DNA of 64,000 nt from Lacrimispora sp. 210928-DFI.3.58 (GTDB lineage: Bacteria; Bacillota; Clostridia; Lachnospirales; Lachnospiraceae): NCBI RefSeq assembly GCF_020554865.1, contig NZ_JAJCIC010000014.1, forward strand, positions 41,464 to 105,463. The letters run 5' to 3'. The position numbers and the translations under genes are program-made. Of this stretch, positions 25,065-33,041 are shown one piece after another; positions within the stretch are counted from its first letter, which is position 1, and each line of letters starts with the position of its first letter. Under the pieces are notes generated by a model. That model worked only from the letters and a program-made list of their open reading frames with translations, was not told the origin of the DNA and did no database searches.

Positions 25065-26345
25065 TTATAACGGATTCTCTTCCATGTTGCAATGGGTTTC
25101 AGGATAAATATGCGAAAGCAGATACTCCTTCCTGTTTTTCTCCGGCTCCTCCAGTACCAGTTCAAGAAGCCCCGCCAGGATGGCGCCCACTTCCTTTCCC
25201 GGCTTTACTCCTGCCTCCATCACATCACGTCCGGTCACTGCCAGGGTTTTTAGGCTGATGCAGTCGCCATTTTGGAGGATCTCCTCCTTAAAGGCAGCCA
25301 TCGCCTCCAACGCCTCCAGGGGCTCCGGACAGTCTCCCGGCAAAAGGCTCACTCCCTTTGCAGCTGCCCTGGCAAGGCACAGCTTTACTGTCAACAGGTC
25401 ATCAAACAGCTCCGGCCCCATGATGCTCATGGCCCGGCGGATGGCTGTTTTGACATCCGGCGTCTCCTTTTTCATTTCCGCCACCGGTCTGTTTAACCAC
25501 TCCACAAGAGTCCTTGTCTTATAAATGGTATCATTATCAAGCTTTAAATCTCTCAGGATACGCACCGCAGCCTCTTGTCCGGAGGTTCTTAAAAATGCCG
25601 CCCAGCGCAGATGCTTTTTTGCCGGGACTGATACAGGAACAGCTGGTGGGACTACCTGATGAAAGGCTGCTGACACATAGGGGCTGATCCCGGTCTCATA
25701 AACCAGCTTTATCTGCTCCGGATGGCCGCTTAACAGCAGCTTTGTCAGCTCTGTCTGGATCCGTTCCTTGCTCACATGGACCATATTGGGGGCAATGGTC
25801 CGGATAGCCTCATATGTCTTTTCTTCAATAGCAAAACCCAGCTGGGCGGAAAAACGGATGGCCCTAAGGATCCTTAAGGCGTCCTCCGTAAAACGGTCCA
25901 TGGGATCGCCCACGCAGCGGATCATTCCTTTTCGGAGGTCCTCTGTCCCGCCAAAGGCATCCACAAAACCGGTCCGGCTGTTATAGGCCATAGCATTGAT
26001 GGTAAAATCACGGCGTTTTAAGTCCTCTAAGAGGCTGGGCGTGAAGGATACGCTGTTTGGGTGGCGTCCATCGGAGTATTCTCCATCAATACGGTAGGTC
26101 GTCACCTCATAGCCCTCTTTTCCCATCATCACCGTCACCGTGCCGTGCTGGATGCCTGTATCCACTGTTCTGCCAAATACCGCCTTCACCTGCCGGGGTA
26201 AAGCGCTGGTAGTAATGTCCCAGTCCTCCGGCTGCCTGTGAAGGAGCATATCACGGACACAGCCGCCTACAACGTAGGCCTCGTATCCCTGTTCATTTAA
26301 TTTTCTGATGATTTCCTCTGCAGGTGCGGGGATCCGTATTTCCAT
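25065..26345 (-). CDS. cca: CCA tRNA nucleotidyltransferase
   Basis: Adds or repairs the 3' CCA of tRNAs. Class II polymerase head: YVVGGCVRDMLLHRQPEDWDITTSALP with the GG...RD and DxD elements, then RRDFTINAMAYNSRTGFVDAFGG and EDALRILRAIRFSAQLGFAIE. The helical tail follows. The 426-residue length lies between the short (about 400) and HD-containing (about 450+) forms. It is followed directly on the same strand by a ridA unit and preceded by proS. Confidence 0.92.
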   Translation of the reverse strand: MEIRIPAPAEEIIRKLNEQGYEAYVVGGCVRDMLLHRQPEDWDITTSALPRQVKAVFGRTVDTGIQHGTVTVMMGKEGYEVTTYRIDGEYSDGRHPNSVSFTPSLLEDLKRRDFTINAMAYNSRTGFVDAFGGTEDLRKGMIRCVGDPMDRFTEDALRILRAIRFSAQLGFAIEEKTYEAIRTIAPNMVHVSKERIQTELTKLLLSGHPEQIKLVYETGISPYVSAAFHQVVPPAVPVSVPAKKHLRWAAFLRTSGQEAAVRILRDLKLDNDTIYKTRTLVEWLNRPVAEMKKETPDVKTAIRRAMSIMGPELFDDLLTVKLCLARAAAKGVSLLPGDCPEPLEALEAMAAFKEEILQNGDCISLKTLAVTGRDVMEAGVKPGKEVGAILAGLLELVLEEPEKNRKEYLLSHIYPETHCNMEENPL

Positions 26346-26414
26346 TCTGTGTCCACCTTATTCTTTCTATGTCATATCCGCTCTTATTCTGCTTTGTCTG
26401 TCCGTTCAGCACCC

Positions 26415-27854
26415 TTAATATGCTCTTCCCCAATAAACCATCTTTTTCGCCGGCTTGCCGCAGCATACGCAGGTGTCAGACAGTGCTTCCTGATCAAATG
26501 GCATGCATCTGGAGGTAGCTCCTGTCACCTCTTTGATCTTATCCTCACACTCCTCACAGCCGCACCACATGGCCTTTACAAAGCCTGGCTTTGTATTGAT
26601 GGTGTCCACAAAGGAATCCCAGTCTGTGGCAGCGTAGGTGTGGGCATCCCTGTGAGTCCTTGCCTTTATGAGCATATCCTTCTGAATGGTATCAAGAAGC
26701 TCTGATGTCTTCTTCTCCAGCTCATCTAAGGACACAACGATCTTCTCGTGGTTGTCACGGCGCACAAGGACAGCCTGGTTCTTCTCCATATCCTTTGGTC
26801 CGATCTCCACGCGCAGCGGGATACCGCGCATCTCGCAGTCAGCAAACTTCCAGCCTGGGCTCTTGTCTGTGTCGTCCACTTTTACAGAGAAGCCGGATTT
26901 TACCAGGCGGTCCCTTAACTCAAATGCTTTGTCTAAAACGCCTTCCTTCTTCTGCTGGATGGGAACCACCATGATCTGTACAGGCGCGATCCTGGGCGGC
27001 AGCACCAGACCGTTGTCATCGCCGTGAACCATGATTAGTGCCCCGATCATACGGGTCGTCATGCCCCAGGAGGTCTGATGTACGTACTTCAGTGTGTTGT
27101 CCTTGTCCGTAAACTGGATATCAAATGCCTTTGCAAAGCCATCCCCAAAGTTGTGGCTGGTTCCTGACTGCAGGGCCTTTCCGTCGTGCATCAGGGATTC
27201 GATGGTGTAGGTTGCCTCAGCTCCGGCAAATTTCTCCTTGTCTGTCTTCTGTCCGCGCACAACCGGGATTGCCAGGACCTCCTCGCAGAAATCAGCGTAT
27301 ACATTCAGCATCTGGATGGTACGTGCCTCTGCCTCCTCGGCAGTCGCATGGGCCGTATGGCCCTCCTGCCATAAGAATTCCCTGGAGCGCAGGAAGGGGC
27401 GTGTGGTCTTCTCCCAGCGCACAACGGAGCACCACTGGTTATATACTCTTGGAAGATCCCTGTAGGACTGGATATCCTTTGCATAGAAATCGCAGAATAA
27501 GGTCTCGGAGGTGGGCCTTACGCACATGCGCTCCTGAAGGGGCTCTAAGCCTCCATGTGTCACCCAGGCAACCTCCGGAGCAAAGCCCTCCACATGATCC
27601 TTTTCCTTCTCTAAGAGGCTCTCCGGGATAAAGATAGGCATGTATACATTCTGTACCCCCGTCTCCTTAAATCTTCTGTCCAGCTCCTTCTGGATGTTCT
27701 CCCAGATCGCGTAGCCTGCCGGCTTGATCACCATACAGCCCTTTACGCTGGCATAATCGCAGAGCTCTGCCTTCTTTACCACATCCGTATACCACTGGGC
27801 AAAATCTACGTCCATGGATGTGATGGCTTCTACCATTTTCTTATTGTCTGCCAT
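26415..27854 (-). CDS. proS: Prolyl-tRNA synthetase (archaeal/eukaryote-like type)
   Basis: Class II aminoacyl-tRNA synthetase charging tRNA-Pro. The 479-residue protein lacks the bacterial editing insert and ends in the type-specific C-terminal domain with zinc-type cysteines ([31 protein letters not shown]). Class II motifs are [47 protein letters not shown] and [27 protein letters not shown] 27854 follows AAAAGGAGAATGAATC. Upstream is a T-box leader, so uncharged tRNA-Pro should induce it. Confidence 0.96.
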   Translation of the reverse strand: MADNKKMVEAITSMDVDFAQWYTDVVKKAELCDYASVKGCMVIKPAGYAIWENIQKELDRRFKETGVQNVYMPIFIPESLLEKEKDHVEGFAPEVAWVTHGGLEPLQERMCVRPTSETLFCDFYAKDIQSYRDLPRVYNQWCSVVRWEKTTRPFLRSREFLWQEGHTAHATAEEAEARTIQMLNVYADFCEEVLAIPVVRGQKTDKEKFAGAEATYTIESLMHDGKALQSGTSHNFGDGFAKAFDIQFTDKDNTLKYVHQTSWGMTTRMIGALIMVHGDDNGLVLPPRIAPVQIMVVPIQQKKEGVLDKAFELRDRLVKSGFSVKVDDTDKSPGWKFADCEMRGIPLRVEIGPKDMEKNQAVLVRRDNHEKIVVSLDELEKKTSELLDTIQKDMLIKARTHRDAHTYAATDWDSFVDTINTKPGFVKAMWCGCEECEDKIKEVTGATSRCMPFDQEALSDTCVCCGKPAKKMVYWGRAY

Positions 27855-27884
27855 GATTCATTCTCCTTTTCCATTCATTGTAAA

Positions 27885-28172
27885 ATCAGAAAAGCCATCC
27901 GATCCCATGCATGATAGCTCTACATGGGACCGAATGGCTCGGCGGTACCACCCAAATTAGCCGGCAGAAGCATTCTCCTCCCGCGGCTCACTCTTCATCC
28001 GTTAACGCCGGACATACGCTGCATTCATCATGCAGAGCTCCAGGGCCGGTTGGGCATACGCTTTCCGCAAGGAACTTCCACCAGTGTTCCTCTCTCTGGT
28101 CCGGGCCTTATGCTTACTATTCCCCTTCATCGCTGTGTGTCGTCTATCATGGAACGGATAGATTCTTTTCGT
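27885..28172 (-). ncRNA. T-box leader of proS
   Basis: The T-box motif GGGTGGTACCGCC lies at 27941-27953 on the minus strand. It is followed by a terminator stem (GAGCCATTCGGTCCCATG pairing with CATGGGATCGGATGGCTTTTC). A stem I region with AGAGAGAGGAACA and TGGTGGAAGTTCC fills the upstream part. The specifier codon was not assigned with confidence; by context it should be a proline CCN codon. The mechanism is tRNA-dependent antitermination. Confidence 0.92.
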
Positions 28173-28179
28173 AAATCTG

Positions 28180-28208
28180 ATTTTACGCCAGAATGCTTTA
28201 TTTGTCAA
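28180..28208 (-). promoter_or_regulatory. Promoter of proS T-box transcript
   Basis: TTGACA (28203-28208) and TAAAAT (28180-28185) on the minus strand with a 17-base spacer. The -35 box is only about 10 bases from the edge of the second hairpin element. Confidence 0.78.
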
Positions 28209-28217
28209 TGGAGACCG

Positions 28218-28463
28218 TTGAGTTTCCGCAATTTGCGCTCCGGGTGCCGGGAGGGAGGCCGAAGCGACTTTGCAGGACATTAGAAGCACTTAGTCCGCTG
28301 TTTTTTCCGTTCAGAGAGGCATCAATGATTGTTTGAGCGCAGCGAGTTGCGCCCGTGCCTCTCTGGCTTTTAGGAAAAATCAGGGGGCTTAGTGCTTCTT
28401 AGGTCCGAAACCGGAGCATCGGCCTCCCTCCCGGCACCCGGAGCGCAAATTGCGGAAACTCAA
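28218..28463. repeat. Long-hairpin dispersed element, copy 2
   Basis: A 246-bp palindromic unit with ends TTGAGTTTCCGCAATTTGC ... GCAAATTGCGGAAACTCAA. It aligns with the reverse complement of copy 1 (10663-10906). Shared blocks are GCGACTTTGCAGGACATT, AGAAGCACTTAG, TTGTTTGAGCGCAGCGAGTT, CTCTGGCTTTTAG and TTAGTGCTTCTTA. The stem arms differ from copy 1 but remain paired (GGGAGGGAGGCCG with CGGCCTCCCTCCC). It lies at the 3' end of the AI-2E family gene and supplies its last 24 codons and stop. Confidence 0.87.
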
Positions 28464-29525
28464 GGTTCCAGCCCACATTTCTGTCAGATCCTCAATGAGG
28501 AGCAGTCCTAATGGCCCCAGGATAAAGCCCAGAAACCCAAATAATTCCAGCCCCACATACACGGCTGCCAGGGTTTCCAGAGGAGAAAGCCCTACCTGAC
28601 TGCCCATCAGCCTGGCCTCCAGTATCTGGCGCACAAAGTAGCAGACCAGGTAGAGTCCTAAGAGGATAAGGGCCTGTCTCCACTCATGGCTCACGATCTC
28701 TATCACAGCCCAGGGAATGAGCACAGTTCCCGTGCCAAAAATAGGAAGGGCATCCAGAATACCGATACCGATCCCAGCCATGAGATAATAAGGATTTTTT
28801 ATGAGGAGCATTCCGGCAATGCACAGGGCTGTAGTAATGCACAGGATAATGCCCTGGCTCCTGAACCAGGCCTTTCCTGTCTGCACCAGCCGGTTTCCGA
28901 TCAGGTTAAATTCCCGGCGGAACATGGACTGATCCCGGCGGTCCCGCAGTTCCTCCATTTCCTGAAGGCTTAAGACCGCAGCCAGGAAGGACACCAGCCC
29001 CACCAGGGCGGCTTTTGCCAGAAAATGCAGGGCTGTCATGGAATTTTCCATAAGAAAAGGCATGGCGGCGGATCTTCCCATATCCGTAAGGTCGGCCAGC
29101 ATTTCTCCTGCCAGGCGGCACAGGGAATCCTGACGCAGTCCGAAGGCCTCCTCCATTAAACGGCAGTTTCCGGTAAGCCAGCAGTCAAAAGCCTCCAGCC
29201 AGCGGGGAAGCTGCAGCATGAGCATTTTCCCCTCCTCGCACAGCTTTAAGACCAAATGGTAGCAAAGCCCTCCCAGAAGGGCAAGTACAAGAAGCAATTC
29301 CACTCCTCCCACCACTCCCACAGGCACATGACGGCGCCTACCCCGGAGCGTTACCCGAAGACGATAGGAGAAAAAACGGGCAGAGGGCCGCAGAAGAAGA
29401 GCAAACACATAACCCGCCAAAAAAGGAGCCACGAGAGGAAGCAGGTATCTGAACCCTGCATACACCGCTCCCGTGGTTCCTATTATGATAAAAAGTTTCT
29501 TCAGTTTTTTTCCCGGCTTTTCCAT
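28389..29525 (-). CDS. AI-2E family permease (YtvI-like) with C-terminus replaced by repeat element
   Basis: 378-residue integral membrane protein. The YtvI/PerM-type pattern is clear: LLPLVAPFLAGYVFALLLRP at the N-terminus, a central coiled region, and the conserved GIGIGILDALPIFGTGTVLIPWAV and LVCYFVRQILEARLMGSQVGLSPLETLAAVYVGLELFGFLGFILGP near the end. YtvI proteins are sporulation-associated in Firmicutes. The last 24 residues (from LSFRNLRSGCREGGR) are translated from hairpin element copy 2. ATG 29525 follows AGGTGAGTCC. The core looks intact, so function may be preserved. Confidence 0.85.
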   Translation of the reverse strand: MEKPGKKLKKLFIIIGTTGAVYAGFRYLLPLVAPFLAGYVFALLLRPSARFFSYRLRVTLRGRRRHVPVGVVGGVELLLVLALLGGLCYHLVLKLCEEGKMLMLQLPRWLEAFDCWLTGNCRLMEEAFGLRQDSLCRLAGEMLADLTDMGRSAAMPFLMENSMTALHFLAKAALVGLVSFLAAVLSLQEMEELRDRRDQSMFRREFNLIGNRLVQTGKAWFRSQGIILCITTALCIAGMLLIKNPYYLMAGIGIGILDALPIFGTGTVLIPWAVIEIVSHEWRQALILLGLYLVCYFVRQILEARLMGSQVGLSPLETLAAVYVGLELFGFLGFILGPLGLLLIEDLTEMWAGTLSFRNLRSGCREGGRCSGFGPKKH

Positions 29526-29660
29526 GGACTCACCTGTTTTTTGATTCGTACTTCCTTTGTACCCTCTTATTATAAACGGACTCAAGAAAAATATACCGGG
29601 CGTTGGCGGATGGGGAAATATTCCTGGTCTGGACAGAAGACAGTGAAAGTAGCAGCAAAA

Positions 29661-31319
29661 ATGTCATTTATAGAACTGGTTTCTGAACCATTATCCTGGT
29701 ACAATAAATATAATACGCTACTAATGAATTCCTTTCCGAGAGAGGGTAATATGCAGTTTAAGCAGTCCTTAGAAAAAAAGTGGTATTCCTGTGAAAATTA
29801 TTTTGATATGGCAGCCCTTTGCTATGATCTTATCGTATCTTATATTGGGGATATGCCGGAAGCGGTATTCATTTCTCAATATATGGATATAGGGAAAACT
29901 TCAGAAACGTCAAATCCCAATTTAAAGGGACTTTTGAAATTAGAAAATGATGTAAAAACAATTCTTTATGAGGAGCCATTTCCTCCTACTCAGGCAGACA
30001 GCATTTGGAATCTCATAAACCATTTTGCAGATAAGGCACTTCCTTTTGGGGATGACAAAACAAATCAAGCAGCCGTGTTTATGTCAATATTAATGGGGAT
30101 AGACTTATATATAGAATTTCTATTTGAAATGAAATTCCAATTTTCATCAAACGGTCCTCTGAATCATACAGATAGGGCTGGATCATTGGTATATTTAAAA
30201 AACAAGCATTCTCTATTAGATACCATAAAAACAACGTACAGCTTCCGCTCAAGCGTTAGCAGCGGAGGAATCAGGGATGCGCTTTCTACGCTTCTGCTCA
30301 TGAAAAAAGCTGATTTTTTTCCAACATGTAATTATCCCAAGATAAAACCATTTTCTATTCATGAAGGCAGGACGAAGATACGCACGCAATTAATAGAAGA
30401 TAAAATTCTCAAAATTGCCATCATTCCGAATCAGAAACCAAACTCATTTGAATTCGATGAAGATAGTACTCCCGGCAGTACATTTCGCGTAAAATATACA
30501 AACGACCAGAAAACAAGCATTGAAAAACATTGTAAATGGATAGAAACTGCAATTCGACATGGTGCTAATATCATAATACTTCCTGAATTTTTTACCAGTC
30601 AGGAAATTTTAGAGGGAATAAAGCTATGGTTTAAAGAAAAGCGTCCAGAGGTATGGATGCAAGAGTCATCACTCATTGCAGTATTTACCGGAACAACCTG
30701 GCATGAATCTGATAACAACATCATGCATTTATTAGATGAGCAGGGGAATGAATTGGGAACTTATTACAAATATTCACCATTTACCCAATTACCTCCAAAT
30801 ACCGAAGATTCTAACACATATAAAATGTGTGAGCGTTTGACAACGCCTGGAAAGGAAAGTTTATTATTGGATATTGAATTCGTAGGCCGGGCTCTTCCCT
30901 CCATATGCAGAGATGTGATTGACGGAAACTTTACAGAATATCTGGTAAAAAGCTTTGAACCATTCCTTCTGCTCACTTCCGCTTATAGTGCATCCGTCCA
31001 GTCTTTTAACCGGCACTACAAAAGTTATGCTTCACACTATTATGTTACCTCTGTCCTCTGCAATGCATGTGCAGCTGTAAAGGGAAGCCAGCTGAGTTTA
31101 TGTACGGTCCCAATGATGCAGGCAACTGAAATGACCGGGTATACAAAGCCCATTGAGAAATGCCGCAGAAAGGATACTGAATGCCTGGACTCCTGCATAA
31201 TTTTATTAGAATTGGATTATTCAGGGCATTCTGAAAGAAAAATAGGAAAGTCCCCTCATATCTCCTACCATAGATGCAGAAACCATGTTATTTCAGTTGC
31301 GAAGAAATCTAAGAAATGA
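29661..31319 (+). CDS. Nitrilase-fold protein with unrecognised N-terminal half
   Basis: 552 residues. Residues about 248-525 carry a carbon-nitrogen hydrolase (nitrilase) domain with the full triad: Glu309 in IIILPEFF, Lys370 in YYKYSPF, Cys416 in ALPSICRDVIDG. Residues 1-245 are helical and match no family I recognise; they lack reverse-transcriptase motifs (no YxDD). No signal peptide. The start is uncertain: ATG 29661 is used, but GTG 29643 and ATG 29610 are in frame and none has a strong ribosome binding site. The gene is AT-rich compared with its neighbours and opens a three-gene cassette. An amidase or a nucleotide- or signal-processing role is possible but not shown. Confidence 0.72.
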   Translation: MSFIELVSEPLSWYNKYNTLLMNSFPREGNMQFKQSLEKKWYSCENYFDMAALCYDLIVSYIGDMPEAVFISQYMDIGKTSETSNPNLKGLLKLENDVKTILYEEPFPPTQADSIWNLINHFADKALPFGDDKTNQAAVFMSILMGIDLYIEFLFEMKFQFSSNGPLNHTDRAGSLVYLKNKHSLLDTIKTTYSFRSSVSSGGIRDALSTLLLMKKADFFPTCNYPKIKPFSIHEGRTKIRTQLIEDKILKIAIIPNQKPNSFEFDEDSTPGSTFRVKYTNDQKTSIEKHCKWIETAIRHGANIIILPEFFTSQEILEGIKLWFKEKRPEVWMQESSLIAVFTGTTWHESDNNIMHLLDEQGNELGTYYKYSPFTQLPPNTEDSNTYKMCERLTTPGKESLLLDIEFVGRALPSICRDVIDGNFTEYLVKSFEPFLLLTSAYSASVQSFNRHYKSYASHYYVTSVLCNACAAVKGSQLSLCTVPMMQATEMTGYTKPIEKCRRKDTECLDSCIILLELDYSGHSERKIGKSPHISYHRCRNHVISVAKKSKK

Positions 31320-31401
31320 TATAATAAAGTCCTAAATTGAGCAAAAGTTGAATTAAAAATGAACTATTATTGAGATATATTTCAGCAAAGGAGGTGTTGT
31401 T

Positions 31402-32157
31402 ATGGCAGACAATAAGTTTACAAAATTATGTAAGTATTTTTGTCAGCTTATTGAAAAAAAAGAGCCTGTATCTGAAGAGATGGTTTCCAGCTATATCTTT
31501 GAATTATCCAAAACAGCAAAAGATGGCACCAGAAAACAAGATTTTTCCTATTATGAATTAATTGACCGCTGCAAAAGATATAAAATCTATGATATGGATG
31601 AGAGCGAATATTTTGCCTATATGGTAGGGAATGTCCTGGGAAGCTCTGAATTATATAAGCAAATTTGTATGGAATCAGATTTACAGGCCTATGAAGAAAA
31701 GGTATTATCGCCAAATTCCATGCAATTTAAGACTTTAAAAATCATCTCTGAATCACCTGGGATTTCCCGCAAAGAGTTATTGGAAAAGCTGCCCGGCGAG
31801 AGAACCTCTTCTGCTGTTTCACATCTTACCGGCATATTAAAAGACGAGAAGTATATTACGTACCAAAAAGTTGGACAGGAGAAACGTTTTTTTGCTACAC
31901 CCAGAGGTGATGAATATGTCAGGACCATTCAAGAAAATACTGTTCTGAAAGCCGGGGAAGAGCAGTCTGCAACAGCCGAACCAAATTTAAAAAATGATAT
32001 TGAAATAACAAAAAGACGTCAAGCCAACGTATATATTGTTCCGGAAAATAATAACAGCTATCAAATATCGCCATATTATGATCAACCGGATAACCATTCC
32101 AAATTAGCATTCAACAGGGAACGCTCGGAAAACCTAGCATATGTGAGAAACTTTTAA
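31402..32157 (+). CDS. Winged-helix protein of the nitrilase cassette
   Basis: 251 residues. A MarR/ArsR-like winged helix spans about residues 106-175 (TLKIISESPGISRKELLEKL then TSSAVSHLTGILKDEKYITY and a basic wing QEKRFFATPRGDEYV). The N-terminal 100 residues are helical and acidic and of unknown fold. The C-terminal 70 residues are polar and probably disordered (QANVYIVPENNNSYQISPYY). The start has an excellent AAAGGAGGTG site. It may be the cassette's own regulator, or a DNA/RNA-binding effector subunit. AT-rich like its neighbours. Confidence 0.75.
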   Translation: MADNKFTKLCKYFCQLIEKKEPVSEEMVSSYIFELSKTAKDGTRKQDFSYYELIDRCKRYKIYDMDESEYFAYMVGNVLGSSELYKQICMESDLQAYEEKVLSPNSMQFKTLKIISESPGISRKELLEKLPGERTSSAVSHLTGILKDEKYITYQKVGQEKRFFATPRGDEYVRTIQENTVLKAGEEQSATAEPNLKNDIEITKRRQANVYIVPENNNSYQISPYYDQPDNHSKLAFNRERSENLAYVRNF

Positions 32158-32186
32158 ACCATAATTATAGGCTCGTGAGGAAAAAA

Positions 32187-32819
32187 ATGGATCTACAACA
32201 AATAATAGAAGCAGCAGAAAAACAAGCAAATGGCAATGTGGTTGATTACTTAGTAACCATTTATTGGGGGTTAAGAAAAGAAAAAGAAAAGGAAGTACTT
32301 CTCTTCCAGGAATTTGTCAGTCAACACCACCGCAGATTCATCAATAATAAAGATTCGGAATCCTTAATCTTAAAGGATTGGAATCTGGGACAGCTATTTC
32401 CAAAATATGAAACCTTGACAGATGGATTTATTGATTATCTTGTATCAGAAAATCTGCCCATTGATGAGTTTTACGCGCGTCTTTGGGAATTTATACATAA
32501 TAAAGAGATATTTCATGATGAGCTGGCCTCAATAACGGGCTTTTTGATGATAGCCAAGCATACTCTGCTACCCTATTACTATCTGCCTGCCGGGCTTCAA
32601 ATGAGCAATGATGAATATCGGGAATATATTAAAAATCTGGAACCACAAATCGAAAAAATACATTTTATAGTTAAACGGACCTACTCACAAAAAACAGAAA
32701 AGGCCTCAGCTTTTTTGTCTGTTTTAGAGGAGGTAAATGATAAAAAGGAAAGGGCTGTATTATTATCGCGTCTGCTTGACTTAATTATAGAACAAAGATT
32801 GCCGGAACAGAATGAATAG
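32187..32819 (+). CDS. Hypothetical helical protein of the nitrilase cassette
   Basis: 210 residues, not recognised. Predicted almost wholly alpha-helical and charged, beginning MDLQQIIEAAEKQANGNVVDYLVTIYWGLRKEKEKE and ending KKERAVLLSRLLDLIIEQRLPEQNE. No transmembrane segment or signal peptide. ATG 32187 is chosen over GTG 32175 because GTGAGG then sits at proper distance. The gene begins 29 bases after the wHTH gene, so the two are very likely one operon. Its stop codon overlaps the promoter region of the following importer. Confidence 0.6.
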   Translation: MDLQQIIEAAEKQANGNVVDYLVTIYWGLRKEKEKEVLLFQEFVSQHHRRFINNKDSESLILKDWNLGQLFPKYETLTDGFIDYLVSENLPIDEFYARLWEFIHNKEIFHDELASITGFLMIAKHTLLPYYYLPAGLQMSNDEYREYIKNLEPQIEKIHFIVKRTYSQKTEKASAFLSVLEEVNDKKERAVLLSRLLDLIIEQRLPEQNE

Positions 32820-32848
32820 TTGACACCTATTTTCATTTATGGTACTAT
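32820..32848 (+). promoter_or_regulatory. Promoter of the metal-chelate importer leader
   Basis: TTGACA at 32820-32825 and TACTAT at 32843-32848, 17-base spacer, immediately after the stop codon of the preceding gene. The transcript would start near 32855. Confidence 0.78.
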
Positions 32849-32854
32849 TTAGCC

Positions 32855-32956
32855 ATACATGCCGCAGGAAGCGGTATTATGCCCAGAAGGTGCATTTCTC
32901 CAGCTGTTTTTGCAACCGGCAATGTAGCCGGATTTCACAATACTGTAAACAACATT
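32855..32956 (+). ncRNA. Candidate riboswitch-like leader of the importer operon
   Basis: About 100 bases between the promoter and a terminator fold into local stems: ATGCCGC with GCGGTATTAT, CCGGC with GCCGG, and GGTGCATTTCTCC with its flanks. GGTGC...TCC-AGCTG...GCAAC loosely recalls the core of cobalamin riboswitches, but the B12-box was not found. No known class fits fully. The terminator downstream is what makes regulation by ligand-dependent attenuation plausible. Confidence 0.4.
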
Positions 32957-33015
32957 AACCACGAAGGTAATATCTCATCCCAGAAGGAGAGATTTTATTC
33001 TTGTGGTTTTTTGTT
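32957..33015 (+). terminator. Attenuator/terminator upstream of the importer binding protein
   Basis: AACCACGAA pairs with TTCTTGTGGTT, with an inner ATCTC/GAGAT stem, then TTTTTTG. It ends 26 bases before the start of the binding-protein gene, so it must be read through for expression. Confidence 0.8.
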
Positions 33016-33041
33016 TGCAAAATCTTAGGAGGAATTATGAT

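Noticed and set aside
28002..28289. 95-residue minus-strand frame upstream of proS
   Set aside because: It runs through the T-box leader, the promoter and the repeat element; structure there explains the sequence.
29256..29660. Long N-terminal extension of the nitrilase-fold frame
   Set aside because: It overlaps the AI-2E family gene on the other strand, lacks protein character and has no start signals; it is an antisense shadow.
29661..31319. Nitrilase-fold protein as a reverse-transcriptase (DRT1-type) defence gene
   Set aside because: No YxDD or other reverse-transcriptase motif in the N-terminal half; only the nitrilase domain is shared with that class.
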